A stretch of 64,000 nt of DNA from Onishia taeanensis (GTDB lineage: Bacteria; Pseudomonadota; Gammaproteobacteria; Pseudomonadales; Halomonadaceae), in assembly GCF_003268885.1 (NCBI RefSeq), contig NZ_QLSX01000003.1:124001-188000 (forward strand). Direction: 5' to 3'. Of the stretch, positions 8,286 to 17,900 are shown one piece after another. The translations under genes were made by a program, and so were the position numbers. The notes under the pieces are model-generated. The model saw nothing but the letters and a program-made list of their open reading frames with translations, searched no databases and had not been told where the DNA came from. Within the stretch, counting starts at the first letter, position 1. Every line of letters starts with the position of its first letter.

Positions 8286-9289
8286 GTACCGAGAGCCAGG
8301 CCCCCATCGTCATCTACCAGGGGGCCGACCAGGCGGTCGAGGTGCGGCTGGATGCCGAGCATGAGACGGTCTGGCTCACGCAGGCACAGATGGCCGAACT
8401 GTTCGACGTCAAGCCTCAGAACATCACCATGCACCTGAAGAACGTTTACGCGGATGGCGAACTGGTGGAGGAGGCAACCTGTAAGGATTTCTTACAAGTT
8501 CGGCAGGAGGGGCAGCGAGAGGTTAAACGCAAGCGCAAACACTACAGCCTGGATGCGGTGATCTCGGTCGGATACCGGGTCAGCTCCACACGGGCGACCC
8601 GCTTCCGGATATGGGCGACGCGCACCCTGCGCGAGCACCTGACACAGGGCTGGACGCTGAACCGCCAGCGCTTCGAGGAGAACGCCCGCGAGCTGGAGGC
8701 CGCCATGGCGCTGGTGCGCAAGACGGCCGGCAGCCCGGCGCTGGATGCGGCAAGCGGCCGTGGCCTCGTCGATATCGTCACCCGCTATGCCCAGACCTTC
8801 CTGCTGCTGCAACGCTATGACGAGGGCCTACTGACCGAGCCCCATGCTCAGGCTGGCGGCCGACTGCCGACGATTGAGGAAGCCCGCTCGGCGGTCACCA
8901 CGCTCAAGGCCGAGCTGATCGCTAAGGGTGAGGCCACCGACCTGTTCGCCCGGGAGCGCGGCGACGGCCTCGAGGCGCTGCTCGGCAACCTCGACCAGAC
9001 GGTCTTCGGCGAGCCGGCCTACCCCTCTGTGGAGGCCAAGGCGGCGCACCTCCTTTACTTCGTGGTCAAGAACCACCCCTTCGCCGACGGCAACAAGCGC
9101 AGTGCGGCCTATCTGTTCGTGGACTTCCTCTACCGTAATGATCGCCTGCTCGATGCTCACGGCGAGGTAGTGGTCAACGACGTGGGCCTCGCCGCCCTGA
9201 CGCTGTTGATCGCCGAGTCCGACCCGGCCAACAAGGCGACCATGGTCCGGCTGGTTATGAACATGCTGGCCAGCCCTGTAGAAGACTGA
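8282..9289 (+). CDS. RhuM-type N-terminal domain fused to Fic/Doc domain
   Basis: This 335-residue protein starts with the RhuM/virulence-protein pattern (WLTQAQMAELFDVKPQNI and KRKHYSLDAVISVGYRVSS, about residues 30-110). It ends with a Fic fold whose active loop is HPFADGNKRSAAY (about 265-277). The loop keeps the catalytic His and the D-G-N core. It has Lys-Arg where AMP-transferring Fic proteins have Gly-Arg, and it lacks the later Arg, so it looks more like Doc. AMP transfer or phosphorylation of a target is possible. The gene is in the hsd operon, with a four-base overlap with hsdS. It may be a toxin-like guard of the locus. Confidence 0.85.
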   Translation: MSTESQAPIVIYQGADQAVEVRLDAEHETVWLTQAQMAELFDVKPQNITMHLKNVYADGELVEEATCKDFLQVRQEGQREVKRKRKHYSLDAVISVGYRVSSTRATRFRIWATRTLREHLTQGWTLNRQRFEENARELEAAMALVRKTAGSPALDAASGRGLVDIVTRYAQTFLLLQRYDEGLLTEPHAQAGGRLPTIEEARSAVTTLKAELIAKGEATDLFARERGDGLEALLGNLDQTVFGEPAYPSVEAKAAHLLYFVVKNHPFADGNKRSAAYLFVDFLYRNDRLLDAHGEVVVNDVGLAALTLLIAESDPANKATMVRLVMNMLASPVED

Positions 9290-9407
9290 AGGGATGGCTC
9301 GTTGGGAAAGGCCAAAGCTGGCTTCGCCCGCCAGAAACCCATATGTTGTGAAGGGTTACGGAGCTGGAAGGCTCCCGATCGTGCACCGACCGGACAAGGA
9401 TTGACCG

Positions 9408-11813
9408 ATGAATGAAGCCGATACCCGCGCCGAGCTGATCGACCCCGCCCTCAAGGAAGCCGGCTGGGGCAGGGTAGCAGGCAGCCGGGTACGGCGTGAG
9501 GTGATCACCCTGGGGCGACTGCAGGGCGGCGGGCAGCGCACCCGCGGCGACATCGCCGATTACGTGCTCTTCTACCAGGGCCAGAAGCTGGCGGTGATCG
9601 AGGCCAAGAAGCGTGATCTTCCCGTCACCGAGGGCCTGGCTCAGGCCAAGCGCTACGCCGAGCGGCTGCAAACACGCTTCGCCTATGCCACCAACGGGGT
9701 GGGCCTCTACCGTGTCGACCTGCACACCGGCGAGGAAGGCCCGGTAGCCGGCTATCCCACGCCGGAGGCGCTGTGGGCCGAGACTTTCCCCGAGCCCAAT
9801 CCCTGGCGCGAACGCTTCGGCGAGGTGGCCTTCCACGACAACGGCAGCCAGTGGCAGGCGCGTTACTACCAGCATAACGCCATCAACCAGGCGCTGGAGG
9901 CCATCGCCGCCGGCCGTCGCCGCGTGTTGCTGACCCTGGCCACCGGCACCGGCAAGACGGCCATTGCCTTCCAGCTCGCCTGGAAGCTGTTCCACAGCCG
10001 CTGGAACCTGGCGGCCTGGCAGGGCGACGACGGTACTCGCCGTCGGCCGCGCATTTTATTCCTCGCCGACCGCAATATCCTCGCCGACCAGGCCTACAAC
10101 AGCTTCTCCGCCTTTCCTGAGGACGCCCTGGTGCGCATCGCGCCCGATGCGATCCGCAAGCAGGGCAGGGTGCCCAAGAACGGTAACCTCTTCTTCACCA
10201 TCTTCCAGACCTTCATGAGCGGTTGCGACGCGGTAGGTAACCCAGCCCCCAGCTTCGGTGACTACCCGCCGGACTTCTTCGATCTGATCATCATCGATGA
10301 ATGCCACCGCGGCGGTGCCAACGACGAGAGCAGCTGGCGGGCCATCCTCGAGTACTTTGCCCCGGCGGTGCAGCTGGGCCTGACCGCCACGCCCAAGCGC
10401 ACCACCAATACCGACACCTACGCCTACTTCGGCGAGCCGGCCTACGTCTACTCGCTGAAGGAGGGCATCAACGACGGCTTCCTGACGCCGTTCAAGGTAC
10501 GCCAGATCGCCACCACCCTGGACGACTATGTCTATACGCCCGACGACGCGGTGGTTCAGGGAGAAGTCGAGCAGGGCCGGCGCTATACCGAAGCCGACTT
10601 CAACCGTCTCATCAAGATCAGGGAACGAGAGCAGTACCGGGTGCAGGTGTTCATGGAGATGATCGACCCGCGCGAGAAGACGCTGGTGTTCTGCGCCAAC
10701 CAGGAGCACGCCCTGGCGGTGCGCGATCTGATCAACCAGATGAAGACGAGCCCCGATCCCAACTACTGCGTGCGGGTGACGGCCGATGACGGCGCCGAGG
10801 GCGAGCGGTTCCTGCGCCGCTTCCAGGACAACGAGAAGACCATTCCCACCATCCTGACCACCTCGCAGAAACTTTCCACCGGCGTAGACGCCCGCAACAT
10901 CCGCAACATCGTGCTGATGCGCCCGGTGAACTCGATGATCGAGTTCAAGCAGATCATCGGCCGCGGCACGCGACTGTTCGATGGCAAGGACTACTTCACC
11001 ATTCTCGATTTCGTGCGTGCCTACGAGCACTTCAGCGACCCGGAGTGGGACGGCGAGCCCGTCGCTCCCGAGCCGTGTTCCCGTTGCGGTGAGATCCCCT
11101 GTGTGTGCGAGGTGACCCCGCCCGAGCCTTGCGAACAATGCGGCAAACGCCCCTGCACCTGCGAAAAGGAGTCGCCGGAGCCTTGCGCGGTGTGCGGCGA
11201 GATGCCCTGCCAGTGCGAGGGAGGAGGGCAACAGGTGCTGGTGATCGAACTCGCGCCGGGCAAGGTGCGTCAGCTGCAGCACATGAGCGCGACCACCTTC
11301 TGGAGCCCGGACGGCAAGCCGATGTCCGCTGCCGACTTCATCCGTCAGCTCTACGGTGACCTGCCGGCACTCTTCCATGATGAGGAGACCCTACGCGAAC
11401 TCTGGAGCCGACCGGATACCCGCCAGGGCCTACTAGATAGCTTGGCCGAAAAGGGCTACGGCGCCGAGCAGCTCAAGGATATTGGCCGCCTGGTAAACGC
11501 CGAAAACAGCGATCTTTTCGACGTGCTGGCCTACATCGCCTTCGCACTGCCGCCGCTCAGCCGCGAGCAGCGGGTGGCTACCCACCGCGAAAGGCTCTTC
11601 TCCGACTACGACTACCGCCAGCGCGAGTTTCTGAACTTCGTCATAGACCACTATATTCAGGACGGCGTTGGTGAGCTTGCCCAAGACAAGCTGCCTCAAC
11701 TGATCGAACTCAAATACCAGACCCCGACGGATGCTATCGCCGAACTCGGCAGCGTCGAGAATATTCGCGAGGCCTTCATCGGGTTTCAGGCGAGGCTTTA
11801 TGAGCCTGCATAG
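9408..11813 (+). CDS. hsdR: Type I restriction endonuclease subunit, EcoEI-like
   Basis: This 801-residue motor and nuclease subunit has an N-terminal PD-(D/E)XK nuclease region (D48 to EAK at 65-67). It then has an SF2 translocase with Walker A TGTGKT (179-184), DECHRGG (about 296-302), LTATPKR, and a late RGTRLFDGKDYF helicase motif. Residues 555-605 hold three tandem Cys-rich units with pattern EPCxxCGxxPCxCE. A C-terminal HsdR domain follows. It cuts unmodified DNA after ATP-driven translocation in complex with HsdM and HsdS. GGA lies upstream of the ATG. The 118-bp gap before it holds nothing recognised. Confidence 0.94.
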   Translation: MNEADTRAELIDPALKEAGWGRVAGSRVRREVITLGRLQGGGQRTRGDIADYVLFYQGQKLAVIEAKKRDLPVTEGLAQAKRYAERLQTRFAYATNGVGLYRVDLHTGEEGPVAGYPTPEALWAETFPEPNPWRERFGEVAFHDNGSQWQARYYQHNAINQALEAIAAGRRRVLLTLATGTGKTAIAFQLAWKLFHSRWNLAAWQGDDGTRRRPRILFLADRNILADQAYNSFSAFPEDALVRIAPDAIRKQGRVPKNGNLFFTIFQTFMSGCDAVGNPAPSFGDYPPDFFDLIIIDECHRGGANDESSWRAILEYFAPAVQLGLTATPKRTTNTDTYAYFGEPAYVYSLKEGINDGFLTPFKVRQIATTLDDYVYTPDDAVVQGEVEQGRRYTEADFNRLIKIREREQYRVQVFMEMIDPREKTLVFCANQEHALAVRDLINQMKTSPDPNYCVRVTADDGAEGERFLRRFQDNEKTIPTILTTSQKLSTGVDARNIRNIVLMRPVNSMIEFKQIIGRGTRLFDGKDYFTILDFVRAYEHFSDPEWDGEPVAPEPCSRCGEIPCVCEVTPPEPCEQCGKRPCTCEKESPEPCAVCGEMPCQCEGGGQQVLVIELAPGKVRQLQHMSATTFWSPDGKPMSAADFIRQLYGDLPALFHDEETLRELWSRPDTRQGLLDSLAEKGYGAEQLKDIGRLVNAENSDLFDVLAYIAFALPPLSREQRVATHRERLFSDYDYRQREFLNFVIDHYIQDGVGELAQDKLPQLIELKYQTPTDAIAELGSVENIREAFIGFQARLYEPA
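11070..11219 (+). repeat. Three tandem Cys-rich coding units within hsdR
   Basis: Three units of about 18 residues each read EPCSRCGEIPCVCE, EPCEQCGKRPCTCE and EPCAVCGEMPCQCE. Each has four Cys in the pattern CxxCGxxPCxC, suited to binding one zinc ion per unit or to interdomain contacts. They sit in the linker between the helicase and the C-terminal domain. Confidence 0.85.
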
Positions 11814-11821
11814 TATTAAGA

Positions 11822-11869
11822 GTTAGTCGTATAGAGGGTTAGTCGTATAGAGGGTTAGTCGTATTGCGG
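11822..11869. repeat. 16-bp tandem repeat, three copies, after hsdR
   Basis: GTTAGTCGTATAGAGG occurs at 11822 and 11838, with a third variant copy, GTTAGTCGTATTGCGG, at 11854 and a decayed start of a fourth at 11870. The array begins 8 bp after the hsdR stop and ends at the edge of the hsdS remnant. Confidence 0.92.
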
Positions 11870-11870
11870 G

Positions 11871-12085
11871 TTAGCCGATGGCCGCGTCGACGAGCTTTTC
11901 GCTTTTGCCGATCAGGCGAACATCAGATGAAGAATGCCCTGGCCCGCGTCAACAAGCTGACTCAGTCGATCCTCGCCAAGGCCTTCCGTGGTGAGTTGAC
12001 CGCCGACTGGCGCGCCGCTAGTCCCGAGTTGATCAGCGGTGAACATTCCGCCGAGGCGCTGCTGGGGCGCATCAAGGCCGAGTAA
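11871..12085 (+). pseudogene. Remnant of a second hsdS, C-terminal end, frameshifted
   Basis: The frame at 11877 gives [17 protein letters not shown] and stops at 11930. The next frame starts ATG at 11927 and gives [13 protein letters not shown], then [15 protein letters not shown], ending IKAE at 12085. Together they match the usual HsdS end, in which an ELFAFADQ segment and a [17 protein letters not shown] segment are in one frame. The intact hsdS here ends differently (SLLQKAFSGEL), so this is not a recent copy of it. The second frame could still be translated as 52 residues through the ATGA overlap. Most likely it is debris from exchange at the locus. Confidence 0.8.
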
Positions 12086-12148
12086 TGAACAACTGAAGCG
12101 GGCAACAATACGGTGCAGCACCGCCATACTCGCAAGAGGAGACGCCTG

Positions 12149-13879
12149 ATGCCACAGCAGGATGAACGGGAACTTCTGTCCGACCGGCAGCTGCGCAAGC
12201 TGGCCGGCGAGGCGGCCTTCGGTCGCGGCGTGGAGTATTTCCGTGAGGGCATGGTGGTGGGCTGGAACCAGAGCGGCACCACCATCAACGCCGACGTGGA
12301 GGGCACCGAGCGCTACCGCGTGATCCTGAAACTGAGCAAGCGCAGCCTGGAAGGCGGCTGCGACTGCCCGGCCTCCGAGGGCATCGATTTCTGCAAGCAC
12401 TGCGTGGCGGTAGCCCTGGCGTACCGGACGAATCAGGCCGAGGAGGCTCGCCTGACGGAAGGCGATGCTACGGACCGGATACAGGCCTACCTGCAGCAGA
12501 TGGACAAGCCGTCGTTGATCGAGGCGCTGCAGTCGCTGATCGCACAGGACCCGATGCTGCGCCAACAGTGGTCGTTGCGGGCCGATGCGGTGCTCGGAGT
12601 GCTGGATCACAAGGCGCTGAAGAAGCGCATCACGGCGGCCTTCCCCCTCAACCGTGACCTGTACCGTTACGGCCAGGTCAGCGCCTACTTCGCCAGGGCC
12701 GAGGTCATCGTCGAGCAGCTTGCCGAGCAGGCCCCGCAGCTGCCGGCGGACAAGTGTCTGGCGCTGGTGGACCATGCGCTGTCGCGCATGGCTAGGGCGC
12801 TGGAGACCATCGATGACTCTGGCGGCTTTCGCTTTCACTGCGAGCAGACCCTGCAAGACACGCATGTCAGGACCGTCAGGCGCCTCGATTGGTCCCCCGC
12901 TAAGCTGGCGACCTATCTCTATGACAAGGCGTTCGGCGGCAGCGAGGATAGCTATCCGTCGATACCCGATGCCTATGCCGAGGCGCTGGGTGACGCGGGC
13001 ATGGCGGCCTATCATGCCTGCCTGCAGCGCGCCTGGGATGACCTGCCGGCCCTGCCGACAAAGGCTGGCTGGATGACGAAGTATCGCTATATTCGTCTGC
13101 GTGATCCCCTGCTCAAGCGCGCCGAGGCCGCCGGCGACCTGCCCGCCATGCTGGCGCTCTACCAGAAGACGGCCAGCGATGAGCGGGATTGCCTGGACGC
13201 TGCCCAGCGGTGTATCGCCCATGAGGCCTGGGATGAGCTGGAGACGTGGCTGGCGCGAGCGAAGCAGGCGGCATCCCGCGAGTTTCCGCATCAGCAGGTG
13301 GAACGCCAGCGGCTCGAGGTGCGCTTGTACCTGCAGCGTGGTGAGGAAGAGGCCGCCGCAGCGCTGCAATGGGAGATCTACCAGAGCACCCGGAAGCTGG
13401 GGGATTATCGCCAGCTGGTGAACCTGGCTACCGAGCATAACCTGGCCGTCGATTATCGTCGGCGTGCCCACGACTGGCTGGTGGACGGGCTGGACAAGAC
13501 GCCTCAGTTACCCTTTGGCTGGGGCCCGCGGATGGTCGACAGCCTGCTGGAGATCTATCTGTTCGAGGGGCGCTGGGACGAGGCCCAGGCCTTGTGCGCC
13601 GAGCGGGCGGTGTCGCCCACGCTGCTGCATCAGCTGGCCCAGGCGCTGAAGGCGCCCGACGAGAGCCTGCCGCTCTACCTGCGCCTGGTGCGTCATGAGG
13701 TGCAACAGACCAACAACCAGGGCTACCGGGATGGCATCGCCCTGTTGCGGGAGCTGCAGGGCCGGCTCGAAACTGCGCCTCAGCGCGATGCGTTCGAGGC
13801 GGCGCTGGCGCAGCTGCGTAGCGAATTCAAGCCCAAGCGCAACTTCATCAAGTGGCTGAACGAGGCCTTCTCCGGGTAA
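12149..13879 (+). CDS. SWIM zinc-finger protein
   Basis: This 576-residue protein has a SWIM motif, CxCx8CxH, formed by C71, C73, C82 and H84 (CDCPASEGIDFCKH). A long, mostly helical region rich in Leu, Ala and Glu follows, with repeat-like pairs suggestive of TPR or HEAT folding. SWIM domains bind DNA or proteins. The role is unknown. I chose the ATG at 12149 because AGAGGAG lies 8 bp upstream. It follows the hsd operon directly and shares its orientation, so it may belong to the restriction island. The ending FIKWLNEAF is common in this family. Confidence 0.8.
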   Translation: MPQQDERELLSDRQLRKLAGEAAFGRGVEYFREGMVVGWNQSGTTINADVEGTERYRVILKLSKRSLEGGCDCPASEGIDFCKHCVAVALAYRTNQAEEARLTEGDATDRIQAYLQQMDKPSLIEALQSLIAQDPMLRQQWSLRADAVLGVLDHKALKKRITAAFPLNRDLYRYGQVSAYFARAEVIVEQLAEQAPQLPADKCLALVDHALSRMARALETIDDSGGFRFHCEQTLQDTHVRTVRRLDWSPAKLATYLYDKAFGGSEDSYPSIPDAYAEALGDAGMAAYHACLQRAWDDLPALPTKAGWMTKYRYIRLRDPLLKRAEAAGDLPAMLALYQKTASDERDCLDAAQRCIAHEAWDELETWLARAKQAASREFPHQQVERQRLEVRLYLQRGEEEAAAALQWEIYQSTRKLGDYRQLVNLATEHNLAVDYRRRAHDWLVDGLDKTPQLPFGWGPRMVDSLLEIYLFEGRWDEAQALCAERAVSPTLLHQLAQALKAPDESLPLYLRLVRHEVQQTNNQGYRDGIALLRELQGRLETAPQRDAFEAALAQLRSEFKPKRNFIKWLNEAFSG

Positions 13880-13921
13880 GCGGCGATGCACGACCCGAGC
13901 GGGGTGCCGACGCGTATCGGC

Positions 13922-14785
13922 TCACTCCCGCTCGTCCTTAGTGGAACGCAGTAGCACCCGGTCCATGCCGCGGGTGCTCAGTATCCGCTTGAGCGCTGCG
14001 AACAGATGAGTGGGCACCGTTACCGCATATCGGGGTCGCGGACGTGGGCTTTCTAGCGCGTGGATCAGCTTTTTCACCACGGCCTCGGGGCCGAGGGTGA
14101 AGGCGCCGCCACTGTCGCTGCCGGCTAGCCGTGCCTCGACCTTCTGGTAAGTGTTGGCATGGGCGCTGTGGGCGGTATCGATATGTGCCTGGAAGGCGCG
14201 ATGCGCATTCTCGCGAAACCGGCTGGTGATGGGGCCGGGCTCGATCAGGCTGACATGAATGCCGCTGCCCTTGAGCTCCATGCGCAGGGTGTCGGTGAGG
14301 CCTTCGAGGGCGAACTTGGAACACACGTAGGCGCCACGATAGGGCAGCGCGGCAATGCCGAGTACCGAGCTGTTCTGCACGATGCGGCCGTGCCCCTGGG
14401 CGCGCATCATCGGCAGCACCAGGGTGGTGAGTTCATGGGTGCCCAGCAGGTTGGTTTCCAGTTGGGCCCGCAGAACGTCACGGGACAGATCCTCCACCGC
14501 GCCGGGCTGGCCGTAGGCGCCGTTATTGAATAAGGCCGTCAGTTGCCCGCCGGTGCGCTCTTTTATCGCCTCCACCGCGGCCTCGATCGAGGCGCTGCTG
14601 GCAAGGTCCAGCGGCAGGGTTTCCAGGCCTTCCTCCTTGAGCCGCTCGACATCCGCTTCGGCCCGCGCCGTGGCGAACACCCGCCAGCTGCGGGCCGTCA
14701 GGGCATGCGCCGCGGCGTGGCCGATGCCGCTCGAGCACCCGGTGATCAGTATGCTCTTTGTCGTCGTGTCTGGGGCCTGTGACAT
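13922..14785 (-). CDS. SDR-family NAD(P)-dependent oxidoreductase
   Basis: This 287-residue classical short-chain dehydrogenase has the cofactor loop TGCSSGIG (15-22), an NNGAYG segment (88-93, the usual NNAG motif), S140, and the catalytic Y153 and K157 in YVCSKFALEGL. IEPGPITSRF follows, as usual. The substrate is unknown. The longer C-terminal part (about 200-287) resembles retinol- or sterol-type SDRs. CAGGAG precedes the ATG. The gene stands alone on the minus strand between the restriction island and sbcC. Confidence 0.87.
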   Translation of the reverse strand: MSQAPDTTTKSILITGCSSGIGHAAAHALTARSWRVFATARAEADVERLKEEGLETLPLDLASSASIEAAVEAIKERTGGQLTALFNNGAYGQPGAVEDLSRDVLRAQLETNLLGTHELTTLVLPMMRAQGHGRIVQNSSVLGIAALPYRGAYVCSKFALEGLTDTLRMELKGSGIHVSLIEPGPITSRFRENAHRAFQAHIDTAHSAHANTYQKVEARLAGSDSGGAFTLGPEAVVKKLIHALESPRPRPRYAVTVPTHLFAALKRILSTRGMDRVLLRSTKDERE

Positions 14786-14937
14786 CCGTTGCTCCTGATA
14801 GCTTTTTTGTTTGTGGCGGCTGGCTTGCGGTGCCTGTCAACGTTGTTGGTCGGCTCGCCATGCGCACGCTTGTGTTCCGCGCTCTCGTGGCAATATGGGA
14901 GCGTAACCCGTATGTGATAGCTCACTCTTGGGTTTGC

Positions 14938-17900
14938 TCAGTCTCCCACCAGCGTCAGTCTGCTGGCGCCGTTGCCCAGCGGATTGACCTGGATCTGTAC
15001 CGGGATGCGTTCGTGCATTTCCTGAATATGCGAGATCACGCCGACTCGACGCCCCTGCGCCTGTAGGCCATCCAGCGCTTCCATGGCCAGCGCCAGGGAC
15101 TGAGGGTCGAGGCTACCGAAACCTTCGTCGATGAACAGCGATTCGATGGCGAGTTCGCCGGAGGCCATCGAGGCGAGTCCGAGGGCCAGGGCCAGCGACA
15201 CCAGGAAGGTCTCGCCGCCGGAGAGTGAATGCACCGAGCGCTGTTCGTCGGCCATGTCGTGATCCTCGACCAGCAGCCCGAGCGGGCTGCCACCCCGGCG
15301 CAGCCGATAGCGGGGCGCGAGGTTGTGGAGGTGGGCATTGGCGTGGTCGAGCAGCAGTTCGAGATTGTAGGCCTGGGCAATGCGCCGGAAGGCCTTGCCG
15401 TCGGCGGAGCCGATCAGGGCGCTGATGCGGCCCCAGCGTTGCTGCTCGGCCCGGGCGGCATCGAGTTCGGCCTGAGCGGCCTGCTGGCGGGCGCGGCGGC
15501 GGTCGTCGTCGCGCAGGGCATGAACGGCGTCATCCCGGTGCTGCTGCGCGGACTCTCGCTTGGGCGCTAGCTCGGTGAGCTCATCCGCAAGCTTTGCCTT
15601 ACGCTGCTGAATTTCCGTCTCCGTGTCGTCACTCAGCAGGGCATTATTCAAAAGCCCATCGCTTAGACGGTCATCGCTCACAGAGTCATTGTCTTCGGCG
15701 CCTGTTTCGTCGACCAGCGCTTGCCCGCGGCGGTGCGCAAGCAGCGCCTGGCGGCGCTCGTTCAGGCTGGCATCGCTGCGCTGAAGGGCTTGCTCTGCCT
15801 CGCGGATGTCCCGCTCCTGGCGGTGGGCTTCGTCCTCGGGCTGCGCCAGCAGGCGGGCGAGGGTGTCATCATCCAGTGCCGGATTTGCCTGGCGCCATTC
15901 TTGAAGCTCTCGCTCCAGGGGGGCGCGTTCCTCTTCAAGGCGTTTTAGCTGGGCGGCTTCGTGGCGCTCTTGCTGAGTGAGCTCTCCCTGGCGGCGCTCT
16001 GCCTCATGCAGGGCTGCCAGGGCGCTATTCAGTGCCTGCTGGGCGTTGGCTTGGCGGTTATCGAGCTGCTGCTGCCAGGCATCGGCGCTGTCATGTTCGC
16101 CGAGCCGTTGGTTGAGTTCGCGGGCAACCTCGTCGCGCTCTTGTTTGAGGGGCGGCAGTCGCTCGGAGAGTGCCTGAAGCTCTGTTTCGACGCTTTTCCG
16201 CTGGGTGTCCAACTGCGTCAGGGTTAGCTCGTCCTGTCGTAAGGCTTCCTGCAGCGGTGCCAGTTCGGTTTCGGCGCGCGTCAGTGCCTCGAGTGCCTGC
16301 TCATGGTGTTGGCGGTCGCTGTCGTTTTGCTGGCGCTGCTGGCTTAGCCAGGCCTCGCGCTCGGCGGCATCAATGGCGTCGAGTTCGGCGCTTAGCGGCT
16401 GTTCGGCTAGGGCCTTTTGTGCACTGGTCAGGCGCTGCTCGGCGGCCTGAAGGTCGCGGCGCTGCTGCTCGAGCGAGCTTTCCAGGGCACGATACTGGCC
16501 CAGCAATTCATCGCGGGCCTGCTGGGCTTGTTCCCAGTCGCTCTGTGCCTCACTGAGCTGGCGGTCCTCGTCGGCCTGCTGGGCGGCAAGCTGCGCGGCT
16601 TCGGGGGTTTCCGGCGGCTGGTGACGCCAGGGATGATCCTGGCCGCCGCATACCGGGCAGGGTTCATCCTCCTGAAGCTGCTCGCGCAGCTTGATCACGC
16701 TCTCGCTGCGCACGGCGCGGCTGCGTTCGATAAAGGCCTGCACGCTTGTATAATGCTGGTGTCGTTCATCGAGCCGTTGCCGAGCGGCCTTGCCCTTTTC
16801 CATGAGCTGGGCCTTGCGCGCCTCGTCACTCTCCAAGCGCTTTACCAGCGATTGCTGGGTATCAACGGCCTGCAGGTGTTCCTGCCAGCGGCTGTGCAAG
16901 GTGCTCAATGAAAGCTGGCGCTTTGAGGCCCGATCGTGGGCCTGCTGGGCCGCCTGGCGGGCGTCGCTTAACTGGCTGTGCTCACCCATCAGCTCTCGAA
17001 GCTTTGCCTGCCATTCGTCGCGGCGGCGCCGGTGTTCCTGCTGCTGGGCCTCGGCCTTTCGCTGGGCCTCATCGATCTGGTTGGCCTGACGCTGGTACTG
17101 CTCGTGGCTCGTCTCAATATCCGCCAGCCGCTGAGCCAGGCTGTCGCGCCGCTGTGCCTGTTCCCGGGCCTGGCGCAGTGCCGGCTCGGCGTCCTTTCGT
17201 GCCTGGCTGGCCGCCGTCAGTGCTTGCTGGGCCTTGGCGTGTTCCTGAGCAGCGCTTTGTTGCGCCGCCTGGGCGTCTTCCCGTGCTTTCCGGGTGTTGG
17301 CAAGGGCCTTTTCGAGCCTGTTGATCTCGCTGGGCAGCTCGGCCTGGCGGGCGAGGCGATGGCGCTTCGGGGCGATCAGGCGTCGCCACTCCTGGTCGGC
17401 ACGAGCGGGGTCGAGCGCCTGCCAGCGGCTTTCGGCCTCTTGCTGCTGCTGGCGACCTTCCTGGTAGGCCGCGTTCAGCCGTTCATCGGCACTATGCCAT
17501 TGCTGGCGGGCCTCCAGGCGTTTGGCTTCTTGCAGTCTGGCATCCAGTTCGCGCTCGGCGGCATCAACACTGCGTTCCAGCTCGGCGCGGGCCTCGGGCT
17601 CGGCGGGCAGGTCGTCGGCGAGGTGGGTATTGAGTTCGGCAACGGCCTGATTAGCGGCCTTGGCGCGCTGGAAGGCGGCGATGGAAAGCTGTGAGTACTC
17701 GGCGGTATCGGTGAGCTTTTCGAGTAGCTCGCTTCTGGCATTGTCGTCGGCCTTGAGGAAGGCGGCGAACTCGCTTTGGGCGAGCATGACGGCGCGAGTG
17801 AACTGGTCGAAATTGAGCCCCAGGCGTTCCGGCAGCAGGTCCTTGAATTCATTTTTCTGAGCGGTCAGCAGGCGGTCGTCGTCGAGGTCAGTGAGCGATT

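Noticed and set aside
10056-11378. Minus-strand frame opposite hsdR
   Set aside because: Antisense shadow of hsdR; no recognisable domain or ribosome site.
11822-11869. Possible CRISPR array
   Set aside because: Units are contiguous 16-mers without spacers, and no cas genes are present.
11912-13471. Minus-strand frame opposite the SWIM gene (519 residues)
   Set aside because: Shadow in codon-biased DNA. The plus strand has the SWIM motif and a ribosome site.
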